NCBI GenBank assembly: GCA_027039465.1
Contig: JALWEA010000603.1
Coordinates: 1 to 6,695 of the forward strand
DNA length: 6,695 nt
DNA from: Calditrichia bacterium
GTDB taxonomy: Bacteria; Calditrichota; Calditrichia; Calditrichales; Calditrichaceae
Direction of reading: 5' to 3'
Of the stretch, positions 1-6,305 are shown piece by piece. Position 1 is the stretch's first letter, and every line of letters begins with the position of its first letter. The translations under genes and the position numbers were made by a program. Below the pieces are notes generated by a model. That model searched no databases. It was not told the DNA's origin and saw only the letters and a program-made list of their open reading frames with translations.

Positions 1-633
1 TTGGGTTCGGCCAAAGTTTTGAGTAATAAATTCAAGTTTAAAAAGATGGCTTCGGGCCGACATTTCATCGATGACCTGGCGCGCTTTTTGGATGACGGAC
101 ATTTTATCGTCGGTGTGTGCAACGGTTTTCAGGCTTTGGTCAAAATGGGACTCTTGCCCAATCTTTCGGGAAATTTTGAGCAGGAGGTTACGCTGACCCA
201 CAACGATTCCGGTAAATTCGAAGATCGCTGGGTGACATGCGGTGTGAATGATCAGAGCAAAACGCTGTTCTTGCAAGGAATTGCGCAAATCGATTTGCCG
301 GTACGGCACGGTGAAGGCAAGCTGGTTATTCGGGACGAAACGGTTCTTCAGGGGATTTTGGAGAATCATTTGAATTGCTTGAGTTATTTGGGGCCGGATG
401 GGGAACCGACCGCTGAGTACCCTTACAATCCCAATGGCTCGGAGTTGAATTGTGCGGGATTGACGGACAAAACGGGGCAGGTGTTCGGTTTAATGCCGCA
501 TCCGGAGGCGTACCTGTCCTTGTACAATCATCCCGATTGGCCGCAGCGAAAACGGAGAGGCACCGAGAGTGAAGACGGTGAAGGTTTGCAGGTTTTTCGT
601 AATATCGTGAAGCATATTCAGGGGAAGTTTTAG
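1..633 (+). CDS. purQ: Phosphoribosylformylglycinamidine synthase, glutaminase subunit/domain PurQ (5' truncated)
   Basis: This class I glutamine amidotransferase supplies ammonia to PurL for conversion of FGAR to FGAM, step 4 of purine synthesis, in the cytoplasm. The nucleophile elbow GVCNGFQ carries the catalytic Cys at visible residue 40 (bases 118-120). The His-Glu pair lies in LMPHPEAY (H167, E169). The PVRHGEG segment near residue 100 is also typical of the family. Position 1 is not a start: the first codon TTG reads as Leu within the region that follows the usual N-terminal GGFSYGD motif, so roughly the first 50-60 residues lie upstream of the window. The C-terminal part, with an insertion around residues 125-150 and a tail after the HPE motif, is longer than in short Bacillus-type PurQ. 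Because the 5' end is missing, a C-terminal domain of a fused large PurL cannot be excluded. The TAG stop at 631-633 coincides with the first base of a tandem repeat. Confidence 0.9.
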   Translation: MGSAKVLSNKFKFKKMASGRHFIDDLARFLDDGHFIVGVCNGFQALVKMGLLPNLSGNFEQEVTLTHNDSGKFEDRWVTCGVNDQSKTLFLQGIAQIDLPVRHGEGKLVIRDETVLQGILENHLNCLSYLGPDGEPTAEYPYNPNGSELNCAGLTDKTGQVFGLMPHPEAYLSLYNHPDWPQRKRRGTESEDGEGLQVFRNIVKHIQGKF

Positions 634-660
634 AAGAAGGCCACCGAAAAACACCGAAGG

Positions 661-790
661 ACACCGAATTTTTAAAACAGAGAAAGGGGAGAGAGCGGAG
701 AAATTTTTAGAGAATGAATTTTTGATTGGGATTAATCGATAAATAAATGCCATGATTTCAGGGCTTTCTCAATTTTTGAATATTCGGTGT
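661..790 (+). other. Foldback hairpin in repeat copy 1
   Basis: The arm 661-669 (ACACCGAAT) pairs with 782-790 (ATTCGGTGT). After one T-T mismatch, 671-677 pairs with 774-780, including one G-U pair. After a small internal loop, 680-686 (GAGAAAG) pairs with 764-770 (CTTTCTC). This makes about 23 base pairs enclosing a loop of ~77 bases. The same fold is present in copy 2 with pairing-preserving changes. Function is unknown. There is no following T-run, so an intrinsic terminator is unlikely. Confidence 0.6.
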
Positions 791-845
791 TGGTTTTTAT
801 TAATTACAAATAAACGCTAATTCCATGTTTAGCAACAGATTGCGT

Positions 846-872
846 CCCCTTCTCTTCGGAGAAGAGAGGGGG
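846..872 (+). other. Perfect 12-bp hairpin in repeat copy 1
   Basis: Bases 846-857 pair with 861-872 across a three-base loop (GGA); the one non-Watson-Crick pair is T850-G868. An alternative fold uses a C(UUCG)G tetraloop at 854-859 with a shorter stem. G-rich sequence follows and there is no T-run on either strand, so this is not a standard terminator. Confidence 0.65.
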
Positions 873-965
873 AATGAGGGGGTGAGTTAAACATAGCAAC
901 AAATTTTCAATTAAATACTCATTTGTGGGCAGTGTTGTAGAAGAGGCTCCGAAAAACACCGAAGG

Positions 966-1095
966 GCACCGAATTTTTAAAACAGAGAAAGGGGAGGGAA
1001 CGGAGAAATTTTTAGAGAATGAATTTTTGATTGGGATTAATCGATAAATAAATGCCATGATTTCAGGGTTTTCTCAATTTTTGAATATTCGGTGC
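966..1095 (+). other. Foldback hairpin in repeat copy 2
   Basis: This is the counterpart of the copy 1 hairpin. The arm 966-974 (GCACCGAAT) pairs with 1087-1095 (ATTCGGTGC). The first and last bases have both changed relative to copy 1 (A to G and T to C), which keeps the pair. The inner helix 985-991/1069-1075 (GAGAAAG with TTTTCTC) carries a C to T change that turns a G-C pair into G-U, tolerated only if the + strand is the RNA. Confidence 0.6.
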
Positions 1096-1150
1096 TGGTT
1101 TCTATTCGTTACTAATCATAGCTAACTCCGTGATTAACAGCAGATTGCGT

Positions 1151-1177
1151 TCCCTTCTCTTCGAAGAAGAGAGGGGG
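1151..1177 (+). other. 12-bp hairpin in repeat copy 2
   Basis: Bases 1151-1162 pair with 1166-1177 across the loop GAA. Compared with copy 1 the loop differs (GGA to GAA) and the outermost pair has changed from C-G to T-G, still a wobble pair in + strand RNA. The stem is otherwise kept, although the flanking sequence has diverged noticeably. Confidence 0.6.
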
Positions 1178-1383
1178 AATGAGAGGGTGAGTTAAACACA
1201 ACAACAAATTCTCAATTAAATACTCATTTGTGGGCAGTGTTGTAGAAGATTTCTCCGAAAAACACCGAAGGGCACCGAATCTTTAAAAACAGAGAAAGCG
1301 GAGAGAGCGGAGAAAAATTTAGATAAAAATTTTTAGATTGGTTTGAATGGACAAAGGAATGTATTCAGAAGGTGAATTTTCCC

Positions 1384-1463
1384 ATTTAACTATTCAACAA
1401 TTCAACCATTCAACGATTAAACGATTAAACCATTCAACCAATCAACCATTCATCCATTCAACT
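1384..1463 (+). repeat. Octanucleotide array, ten 8-nt units (consensus ATTCAACC)
   Basis: Ten units of exactly 8 bases run without a gap: ATTTAACT, ATTCAACA, ATTCAACC, ATTCAACG, ATTAAACG, ATTAAACC, ATTCAACC, AATCAACC, ATTCATCC, ATTCAACT. Changes are base substitutions, mostly at positions 4 and 8; no unit has lost or gained a base. The array ends three bases before the AAGGA ribosome site of purH. It lies in the 844-bp gap between purQ and purH; 1342-1383 shows nothing I can name. Confidence 0.9.
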
Positions 1464-1465
1464 AA

Positions 1466-1470
1466 AAGGA
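1466..1470 (+). promoter_or_regulatory. Ribosome binding site of purH
   Basis: AAGGA lies seven bases before the ATG at 1478. It fixes that ATG as the start. The conserved PurH core (RALISVSDKSG) begins about 12 residues later, as expected. Confidence 0.75.
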
Positions 1471-1477
1471 AAAAGCA

Positions 1478-3100
1478 ATGGCACAGGCAAGCGATCGCAT
1501 TCAAATAAAACGCGCATTGATTAGTGTTTCGGACAAAAGCGGTATTGAATCTTTAGCCAAAGTTCTGCACCGGGCCGGAGTGCAAATCATTTCCACCGGC
1601 GGCACGCGAAAGGTTTTGGAGCAGGCCGGTATTCCGGTGATTGAAATTTCCGAAGTAACGCACAATCCCGAAGCGTTCGGCGGGCGGATGAAAACCATAT
1701 CTTTTCAAATCGAATCGGCTTTGTTGTTCGATCGGGAAAAGGATGCGCAGGAAGCGGCGAAATTGGGCATTGAACCCATCGACATGGTGGTCTGCAATTT
1801 GTATCCGTTTGAGCGGGTAAAAAACAAAGGCGTTGATTTTGACACGTTGATTGAGAACATCGATATTGGCGGGCCGACCATGGTGCGCGCTGCGGCTAAG
1901 AATTTCAAATACGTGGCCGTGGTGACCGATCCGCAGGATTATCCCGAAATCGTGCGGGAATTGCAAGAGAATGACGGCGCGCTGAGCTACGAAACGCGTT
2001 TCAAATTAATGCGCAAAGCCTTTAATCTGACGGCCGATTACGACGCCATGATCGCCACAACCATGGATGAAACGGCCGGTGAACTTTCCGTGCGACTGGC
2101 CTTTGATCAGGCCAAAATTTTACGCTACGGCGAAAATTCTCATCAGCAGGCTTTCTTCTTGCGGCAACGCAAAACGCCGCTTTCCTTGTACGATTTGCAG
2201 GCTTTGCACGGCAAAGAGCTTTCCTACAACAATATCGTCGATTTGTACAGCGCCCTTGATGCGGTGCGCGATTTCAAACAGACCGCCTGCGCCATCATCA
2301 AACATAACAATCCCTGCGGGTTGGCTGTAGGGCAAGATCAACGTACGGTTTTTGAAAAAGCCTGGGCAGGCGATCCGGTTTCGGCTTTCGGGTCGGTGAT
2401 TGCTTTTAATACCAAAGTGGGGCGGCACACGGTGGAATTTTTACATTTGGATGCGGAGGACAAGAGTCAACGCAAATTTGTAGAGATTGTTGCCGCGCCC
2501 GACTTCGAGCAGGATGCGCTGGATTATTTGTTCCTGCACAAAAATTTACGCGTGGTTCGTTTTGATCCCAACCATTTGCAGTCGTCCATGGAATATCGGG
2601 TGCTGGCAGGCGCCATGTTAGCGCAAACACCGGATCGCAAGTTATTGGAAAAGACGGAAATAGTCACCGAGAGAAAAATGGAATTGGAGCCGGAATTGTT
2701 GGAATTCGGTTTGATTGCCGTGCGCCAGTTGAAATCCAATGCCATTGCCGTGGTGCGCAAAAACGGCGATGATTTGCAACTGCTGGGCATGGGCTGCGGT
2801 CAGCCCAACCGGGTAAATTCCACCCATTTGGCTTTGGAGCGCAGCGTGCAGAATTTACGCAATGAATTCAACGGCGACGAGCAAGCGTTGCAAGATTACA
2901 TTAAACGGGAATTGGCTAAAGCGGTTTTGATTTCCGACGCTTTCTTTCCCTTTCCCGACAATGTGGAAATTGCCGCTAATTACGGTATTAAAACCATTGT
3001 CCAACCCGGCGGCTCGATTCGTGATAAATCGGTGATTAAACGCTGTGACGAATTGGGCGTAGCGATGATTTTTATCGGGCTGAGGCATTTTAAGCATTGA
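1478..3100 (+). CDS. purH: Bifunctional AICAR transformylase / IMP cyclohydrolase PurH
   Basis: This cytoplasmic enzyme makes the last two steps to IMP: 10-formyl-THF-dependent formylation of AICAR, then ring closure of FAICAR. Its 540 residues are near the usual ~510-530. The N-terminal MGS-like cyclohydrolase domain (about 10-200) has RALISVSDKSG, STGGT, NLYPF and IDIGG (D129) followed by RAAAKN. The transformylase domain (about 210-540) shows RYGENSHQ, the catalytic Lys-His in IIKHNNPCG (K275, H276), KSNAI, GMGCGQPNR, SDAFFPFPD and the C-terminal LRHFKH. Two departures stand out: the usual GRVKTLHPxxHGG reads GGRMKTISFQIESA at 68-81, keeping R70, K72 and T73 but losing HP and HGG; and YGENPHQ has Ser for Pro. 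The reading frame is intact, so it is probably a functional variant. It stands alone, 844 bp after purQ and 303 bp before purC-purE, with octamer repeats on both sides. Confidence 0.96.
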   Translation: MAQASDRIQIKRALISVSDKSGIESLAKVLHRAGVQIISTGGTRKVLEQAGIPVIEISEVTHNPEAFGGRMKTISFQIESALLFDREKDAQEAAKLGIEPIDMVVCNLYPFERVKNKGVDFDTLIENIDIGGPTMVRAAAKNFKYVAVVTDPQDYPEIVRELQENDGALSYETRFKLMRKAFNLTADYDAMIATTMDETAGELSVRLAFDQAKILRYGENSHQQAFFLRQRKTPLSLYDLQALHGKELSYNNIVDLYSALDAVRDFKQTACAIIKHNNPCGLAVGQDQRTVFEKAWAGDPVSAFGSVIAFNTKVGRHTVEFLHLDAEDKSQRKFVEIVAAPDFEQDALDYLFLHKNLRVVRFDPNHLQSSMEYRVLAGAMLAQTPDRKLLEKTEIVTERKMELEPELLEFGLIAVRQLKSNAIAVVRKNGDDLQLLGMGCGQPNRVNSTHLALERSVQNLRNEFNGDEQALQDYIKRELAKAVLISDAFFPFPDNVEIAANYGIKTIVQPGGSIRDKSVIKRCDELGVAMIFIGLRHFKH

Positions 3101-3108
3101 CGGGGAAA

Positions 3109-3140
3109 GGTTGAATGGGTGAATAGTTAAATGGTTAAAT
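3109..3140 (-). repeat. Octanucleotide array, four units, inverted
   Basis: Four 8-base units (GGTTGAAT, GGGTGAAT, AGTTAAAT, GGTTAAAT) start eight bases after the purH stop. Read on the minus strand they are the same ATTCAACC family as the arrays at 1384-1463 and 3328-3375. They form the outer left arm of a nested inverted structure in the purH/purC-purE gap. Confidence 0.85.
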
Positions 3141-3151
3141 AGGGGCTGAGG

Positions 3152-3322
3152 CGTTATCCGTTATGCGTTATTCGTGTATTCGTTAAGCGTTATGCGGGAA
3201 CTCGGAACTAATTTTCAATTCCCGTTTCCAAGTCGCAGGCGGAATCGTATTAAGGGACGGACAAACCACCTATTGCACAAATCATAGTTTCCGATTAACG
3301 AATAACGCATACACGAATAACG
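3152..3322. repeat. Composite nested inverted repeat, copy 1
   Basis: The left side is a heptamer array of CGTTATN type (3152-3195), then GGGAACTCGGAACTAA (3197-3212). The right side is the inverted CGAATAA-type array ending at 3322. Arms 3166-3185 and 3303-3322 are inverted complements at 19 of 20 positions. The core between them has an inverted GGAACT-like stretch (3218-3232) and a REP-like remnant (GCAGGCGGAATCGTAT, then GGGACGGAC to 3261). The last 44 bases (3279-3322) match 6369-6413 with three differences, and the final 27 are identical. With the octamer arrays outside, the element fills most of this 303-bp gap. No coding sequence is seen in it. Confidence 0.8.
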
Positions 3323-3327
3323 TTTCC

Positions 3328-3375
3328 ATTCAACCAATCAACCATTCAACAATTCAACTAATCAACCAATCATCC
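3328..3375 (+). repeat. Octanucleotide array, six units, ahead of purC-purE
   Basis: Six 8-base units (ATTCAACC, AATCAACC, ATTCAACA, ATTCAACT, AATCAACC, AATCATCC) are the same family and orientation as the array before purH. They end 17 bases before the ribosome site of the next gene. They are inverted relative to the four units just after purH. Confidence 0.9.
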
Positions 3376-3392
3376 GATTGAAAACAACTTTC

Positions 3393-3400
3393 GGGAGGAG
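3393..3400 (+). promoter_or_regulatory. Strong ribosome binding site of purC-purE
   Basis: GGGAGGAG contains a full GGAGG core five bases before the ATG at 3404. It is the strongest Shine-Dalgarno in the window and decides this start. Confidence 0.85.
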
Positions 3401-3403
3401 AAG

Positions 3404-4783
3404 ATGACCATTCTGGCCAATTTGGTAACGCCGCAGTTGGAAAAAATACATTCCGGCAAAGTGCGGGAAAGTTTTCGCATCGATCCGCTGCATCGCTTGA
3501 TTGTGGCTACGGATCGCATTTCCAGCTTTGACAACGTACTCAAAACACCGGTGCCGGGCAAAGGCGCCGTGCTGAATTCCCTGGCGGCTTTTTGGTTCGG
3601 TAAAACCAAACACATTATTGACAATCATTTTGTCAAATTAATCGATCCCAACATTTCCCTCGTGCGCGAAGCCCAACCCATTAAAGTGGAAATGATTGTG
3701 CGCGGCTACCTGACCGGTTCGGCCTGGCGCGGTTACGCCAAGGGGAAACGAGTGTTTTCCGGCGTGACCGTTCCCGACGGCATGAGCAAAAATCAGCCTT
3801 TCCCGGAACCGATCGTCACACCGACCACCAAAGAAGAGAGCGATCGGGAAATCAGTCCGAAAGAATTGGTGGAAGAAGGATGGGTGCAGGCCGACATTTA
3901 CGAGCAAATGGAAGCGGTCAGTTTGAAGCTATTCGCTTTCGGATCGCAATTTTTAAAAGAGCGCGGAATCATTCTGGTCGATACCAAATTTGAATTCGGT
4001 TTAATCGACGGGAAGCCGGTGCTGATCGATGAAATTTTTACGCCGGATTCATCGCGTTTTTGGGCGGCGGAAGATTATGAAAAAGATGCACAGAACGTTG
4101 AACAGATGGACAAGGAATTTGTGCGCGCCTATCTGATGGCGCATAAAAAAGACGGTCAATATCCGGATACTCTACCGCCGGAAATCGTCAAAGAAACCAC
4201 CCATCGTTACCGCAAAATTTACGAGCTTATTACCGGTGAAACCCTGCCTCCGCCCGAAGAAGATGTTCAGCATCGCGTTTATCTCAATTTGTTGAAACAC
4301 GGACTGATCAAGCCGGGCTTTGTGGCCTTTGTGATGGGGTCGCCGTCCGATTTGGAGCATGCTAAGAAGATGCAAAAAACGGTGGAAGATTACGGCATTT
4401 ACAGCGAGCTGCGGGTGGTTTCGGCGCACAAAAACGGGGAGCGCATTCCCGAACTGCTGGCCAATTACAATCTTTCCATTGAGCCTGGCGCCATTATCGC
4501 CATTGCCGGACGTTCCAACGGATTGGGGGGCGCTTTGGCAGCTAACGCCGCGATTCCGGTCATTAATTGCCCTCCATTTAAGGACAAGATCGATATGATG
4601 GTCAATCTCAATTCTTCGTTAATGATGCCGTCGAACACACCGGCCGCCACCGTAATCGATCCCAAAAACGCCGCCTTAGCCGCCTTACGAAGCCTGAATT
4701 TACCTTGGTTGCGGGCGCGATTTCAGGAAGAGATTGATCGAATGAAAGAGGAATTACGTCATGCAGACGAACAACTACGATAA
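3404..4783 (+). CDS. Fused SAICAR synthetase (PurC) and class II AIR carboxylase (PurE)
   Basis: This 459-residue fusion carboxylates AIR to CAIR (PurE half), then joins aspartate using ATP to give SAICAR (PurC half). Residues ~1-290 are SAICAR synthetase of the long yeast-Ade1 type: GKVRE (18-22), IVRGYLTGSAW (98-108), VDTKFEFG (192-199) and DEIFTPDSSRFW (209-220). Residues ~300-459 are PurE: VMGSPSDL (310-317), SAHK with H342, AGRSNGLGG (368-376), then NCPP and SSLMMPS. AGRSNGLG and SAHK mark class II PurE, as in animal PAICS and Treponema denticola, which uses CO2 directly; class I PurE has SAHR and GGAAHLPGM and works with PurK. No purK is in the window, but the window is too short for that to count much. 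Domain order matches PAICS. No stop or frameshift separates the halves. The end overlaps purB by 23 bp. Confidence 0.93.
   Translation: MTILANLVTPQLEKIHSGKVRESFRIDPLHRLIVATDRISSFDNVLKTPVPGKGAVLNSLAAFWFGKTKHIIDNHFVKLIDPNISLVREAQPIKVEMIVRGYLTGSAWRGYAKGKRVFSGVTVPDGMSKNQPFPEPIVTPTTKEESDREISPKELVEEGWVQADIYEQMEAVSLKLFAFGSQFLKERGIILVDTKFEFGLIDGKPVLIDEIFTPDSSRFWAAEDYEKDAQNVEQMDKEFVRAYLMAHKKDGQYPDTLPPEIVKETTHRYRKIYELITGETLPPPEEDVQHRVYLNLLKHGLIKPGFVAFVMGSPSDLEHAKKMQKTVEDYGIYSELRVVSAHKNGERIPELLANYNLSIEPGAIIAIAGRSNGLGGALAANAAIPVINCPPFKDKIDMMVNLNSSLMMPSNTPAATVIDPKNAALAALRSLNLPWLRARFQEEIDRMKEELRHADEQLR
4748..4752 (+). promoter_or_regulatory. Ribosome binding site of purB, inside purC-purE
   Basis: GAGGA lies eight bases before the purB ATG at 4761 and within the last codons of purC-purE. 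It supports the overlapping start and translational coupling. Confidence 0.7.
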
Positions 4784-6149
4784 GCAGGCGCAGGCTTTGG
4801 CCGTTTCGCCTTTGGACGGTCGGTACGGTGCGCGCTTGCAACATTTGAGCGCGTATTTTTCCGAATTTGCTTTGATGCGCAGCCGTGTTTACACGGAGTT
4901 GATCTTTTTGGAAGCGCTGGACGAGACGGGGCTGTTTCCGCCTTTAACGGCCAAAGAAAAGGAGCGGATTGCTTTCTTTAAGGAAAATTTTGCGCTTAAG
5001 GATTACTTCCGCATTAAGGAGATCGAGGCCACCATTCAACACGATGTGAAGTCGTGCGAAATGTTTTTGCGCGAGCAATTGGGGCTGCGTCAACCGAATA
5101 TGATTCATTTCGGGCTGACGTCGGAAGATGTGAACAATTTGGCGTATTCTTTTTTGATGCGGGATTACCTGCACAAGGCGCAGTTGCCGCGCTTAAAAGA
5201 AGTGTTGAACGTGTTGCTGATCATGGTTCGTGAATGGCGTTCGGTGCCTTTTCCGGCGCGCACCCACGGGCAAATGGCTTCGCCTACGACGGCCGGAAAG
5301 GAGATGGCGGTTTATCTCTCCCGCTTGCTGCGGTTGTATCGTTTGCTTAAAGACTTTCGCTTTTCGGGGAAACTGAACGGAGCCACGGGCAACTATTCCG
5401 CTTTAAATGCGGCTTTTCCCGATTACGACTGGATGGCGTTTTCCCGCCGGTTTTTGCAAAAGCACGGGCTGGAAGCGAATTTGGTCACTACGCAAATCGA
5501 AGATCACGACACGTGGGCATCCTATTTGAATTGGGTTAAGCAGATCAACAATATCATTCTGGATTTGGATCGGGATGTGTGGCTTTACCTGACGCTGGGA
5601 TATTTTATCCTGGCTGCGGACAAAAAGGCCGTGGGCTCTTCGACCATGCCTCACAAGGTGAATCCCATTAATTTTGAAAACAGCGAAGGCAACATGCAGG
5701 TTTCCATTGCGCTGATCAACGGTCTGGTGGATAAATTGGGCAACTCCCGTCTGCAACGCGATCTTTCGGACAGCACCGTTACGCGCAATATCGGTGTGGC
5801 CTTGGCGCACAGTGAGCTGGCTTTGCAGGAAACGCTGCGCGGGTTGAAAAAACTGGCGGTGAACGAACCATATTGCCTGCACGAATTGGAAGCGCATCCC
5901 GAACTTTTGGCCGAGCCCATTCAGACCATTTTACGCAGGGAAGGGGTGGATGATCCGTACGCTTTGCTAAAAGAAGTGACCCGCGGGCAACACATTACCT
6001 TGAAAGATTTGCATGGGCTGATTGATCAATTGGACATCCGGCCGGAAGTTAAGACCGAACTGAAAAATTTGCGCGTTTCCGAGTACATCGGTGATGCGGT
6101 GCGCATTTGCGATGCCGTGATTACCCGGGCGGAGAAGGAGATTGGGTAA
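4761..6149 (+). CDS. purB: Adenylosuccinate lyase PurB
   Basis: This cytoplasmic lyase of the fumarase/aspartase superfamily, normally a homotetramer, releases fumarate from SAICAR (giving AICAR for PurH) and from adenylosuccinate (giving AMP). At 462 residues it is the E. coli type (456 residues), not the shorter Bacillus type. It shows SPLDGRYG (16-23), HDVK (94-97), TSEDVNNL (120-127), RTHGQ with the probable acid H169 (167-171), GKLNGATGNY, TTQIEDHD, and the signature loop GSSTMPHKVNPINFEN (292-307) with the probable catalytic serine at 293-294. QRDLSDSTVTRN and LAEPIQT follow. The start is set by the GAGGA site and by the distance to SPLDGRYG. It overlaps purC-purE by 23 bp in another frame, so it is probably cotranscribed and coupled; it acts on the product of that fusion. 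Confidence 0.96.
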   Translation: MQTNNYDKQAQALAVSPLDGRYGARLQHLSAYFSEFALMRSRVYTELIFLEALDETGLFPPLTAKEKERIAFFKENFALKDYFRIKEIEATIQHDVKSCEMFLREQLGLRQPNMIHFGLTSEDVNNLAYSFLMRDYLHKAQLPRLKEVLNVLLIMVREWRSVPFPARTHGQMASPTTAGKEMAVYLSRLLRLYRLLKDFRFSGKLNGATGNYSALNAAFPDYDWMAFSRRFLQKHGLEANLVTTQIEDHDTWASYLNWVKQINNIILDLDRDVWLYLTLGYFILAADKKAVGSSTMPHKVNPINFENSEGNMQVSIALINGLVDKLGNSRLQRDLSDSTVTRNIGVALAHSELALQETLRGLKKLAVNEPYCLHELEAHPELLAEPIQTILRREGVDDPYALLKEVTRGQHITLKDLHGLIDQLDIRPEVKTELKNLRVSEYIGDAVRICDAVITRAEKEIG

Positions 6150-6250
6150 GGGGGACGTAATTCGTTATCCGTATATTCGTTAAGTGGGATTCGGGGATTG
6201 GTAACTGGTAACTGGGAACTCGGAACTCGGAACTAAGGCGACAGCCGTGT

Positions 6251-6290
6251 CTCGATACGTCCCGCTTGCGCGGAACTACTCGACAACCGG
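6251..6290 (+). repeat. REP-like palindrome 1
   Basis: CCGC (6262-6265) pairs with GCGG (6270-6273) across TTGC. An outer helix CGATA/TACTCG (6253-6257 with 6277-6282) has one bulged C at 6279. ACAACCGG follows. An inverted copy with the same bulge lies at 6306-6346. Confidence 0.65.
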
Positions 6291-6305
6291 TTGCCTTTGT
6301 TTGCG

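Larger units (their letters stand above)
631..1341. repeat. Tandem intergenic repeat, ~306-bp unit, 2.3 copies
   Basis: Three copies run head to tail: 631-937, 938-1242 and a partial third 1243-1341. Each begins with TAGAAGA and carries CCGAAAAACACCGAAGG soon after. The first two copies end with the same ATTTGTGGGCAGTGTTG. By eye the left halves of copies 1 and 2 are nearly identical and the right halves differ more. The third copy fades near a GATTGG at 1336-1341, which matches 724-729 in copy 1. Each full unit contains two potential hairpins, listed separately. No gene is seen here. Minus-strand reading frames in copies 1 and 2 share a ~37-residue peptide only because the DNA is repeated. 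The right half resembles the C-rich and G-rich intergenic repeats of many environmental bacteria; this is recollection, not a search result. Confidence 0.9.

Noticed and set aside
1..3. TTG as the start codon of the first gene
   Set aside because: The conserved N-terminal part of PurQ is missing, so this codon is an internal leucine of a gene that begins upstream of the window.
846..872. Rho-independent terminator after purQ
   Set aside because: The stem is strong but no T-run follows it on either strand, and the hairpin is over 200 bases after the stop.
490..1058. Two minus-strand reading frames (490-753 and 804-1058) sharing a ~37-residue peptide beginning MAFIYRLIP
   Set aside because: The shared peptide comes from the tandem DNA repeat. 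The first frame runs into purQ on the opposite strand, neither has a clear ribosome site, and their C-terminal parts are unrelated.
1343..1367. Promoter for purH (TTGAAT and TATTCA)
   Set aside because: The spacing is only 13 bases and both boxes are poor; no convincing promoter was found in this gap.
1384..1463. CRISPR-like array
   Set aside because: The units are 8 bases with no spacers; this is a simple tandem repeat.
5403..5897. 164-residue minus-strand reading frame
   Set aside because: It lies wholly inside purB, whose + strand product is conserved from end to end; this is a shadow frame.
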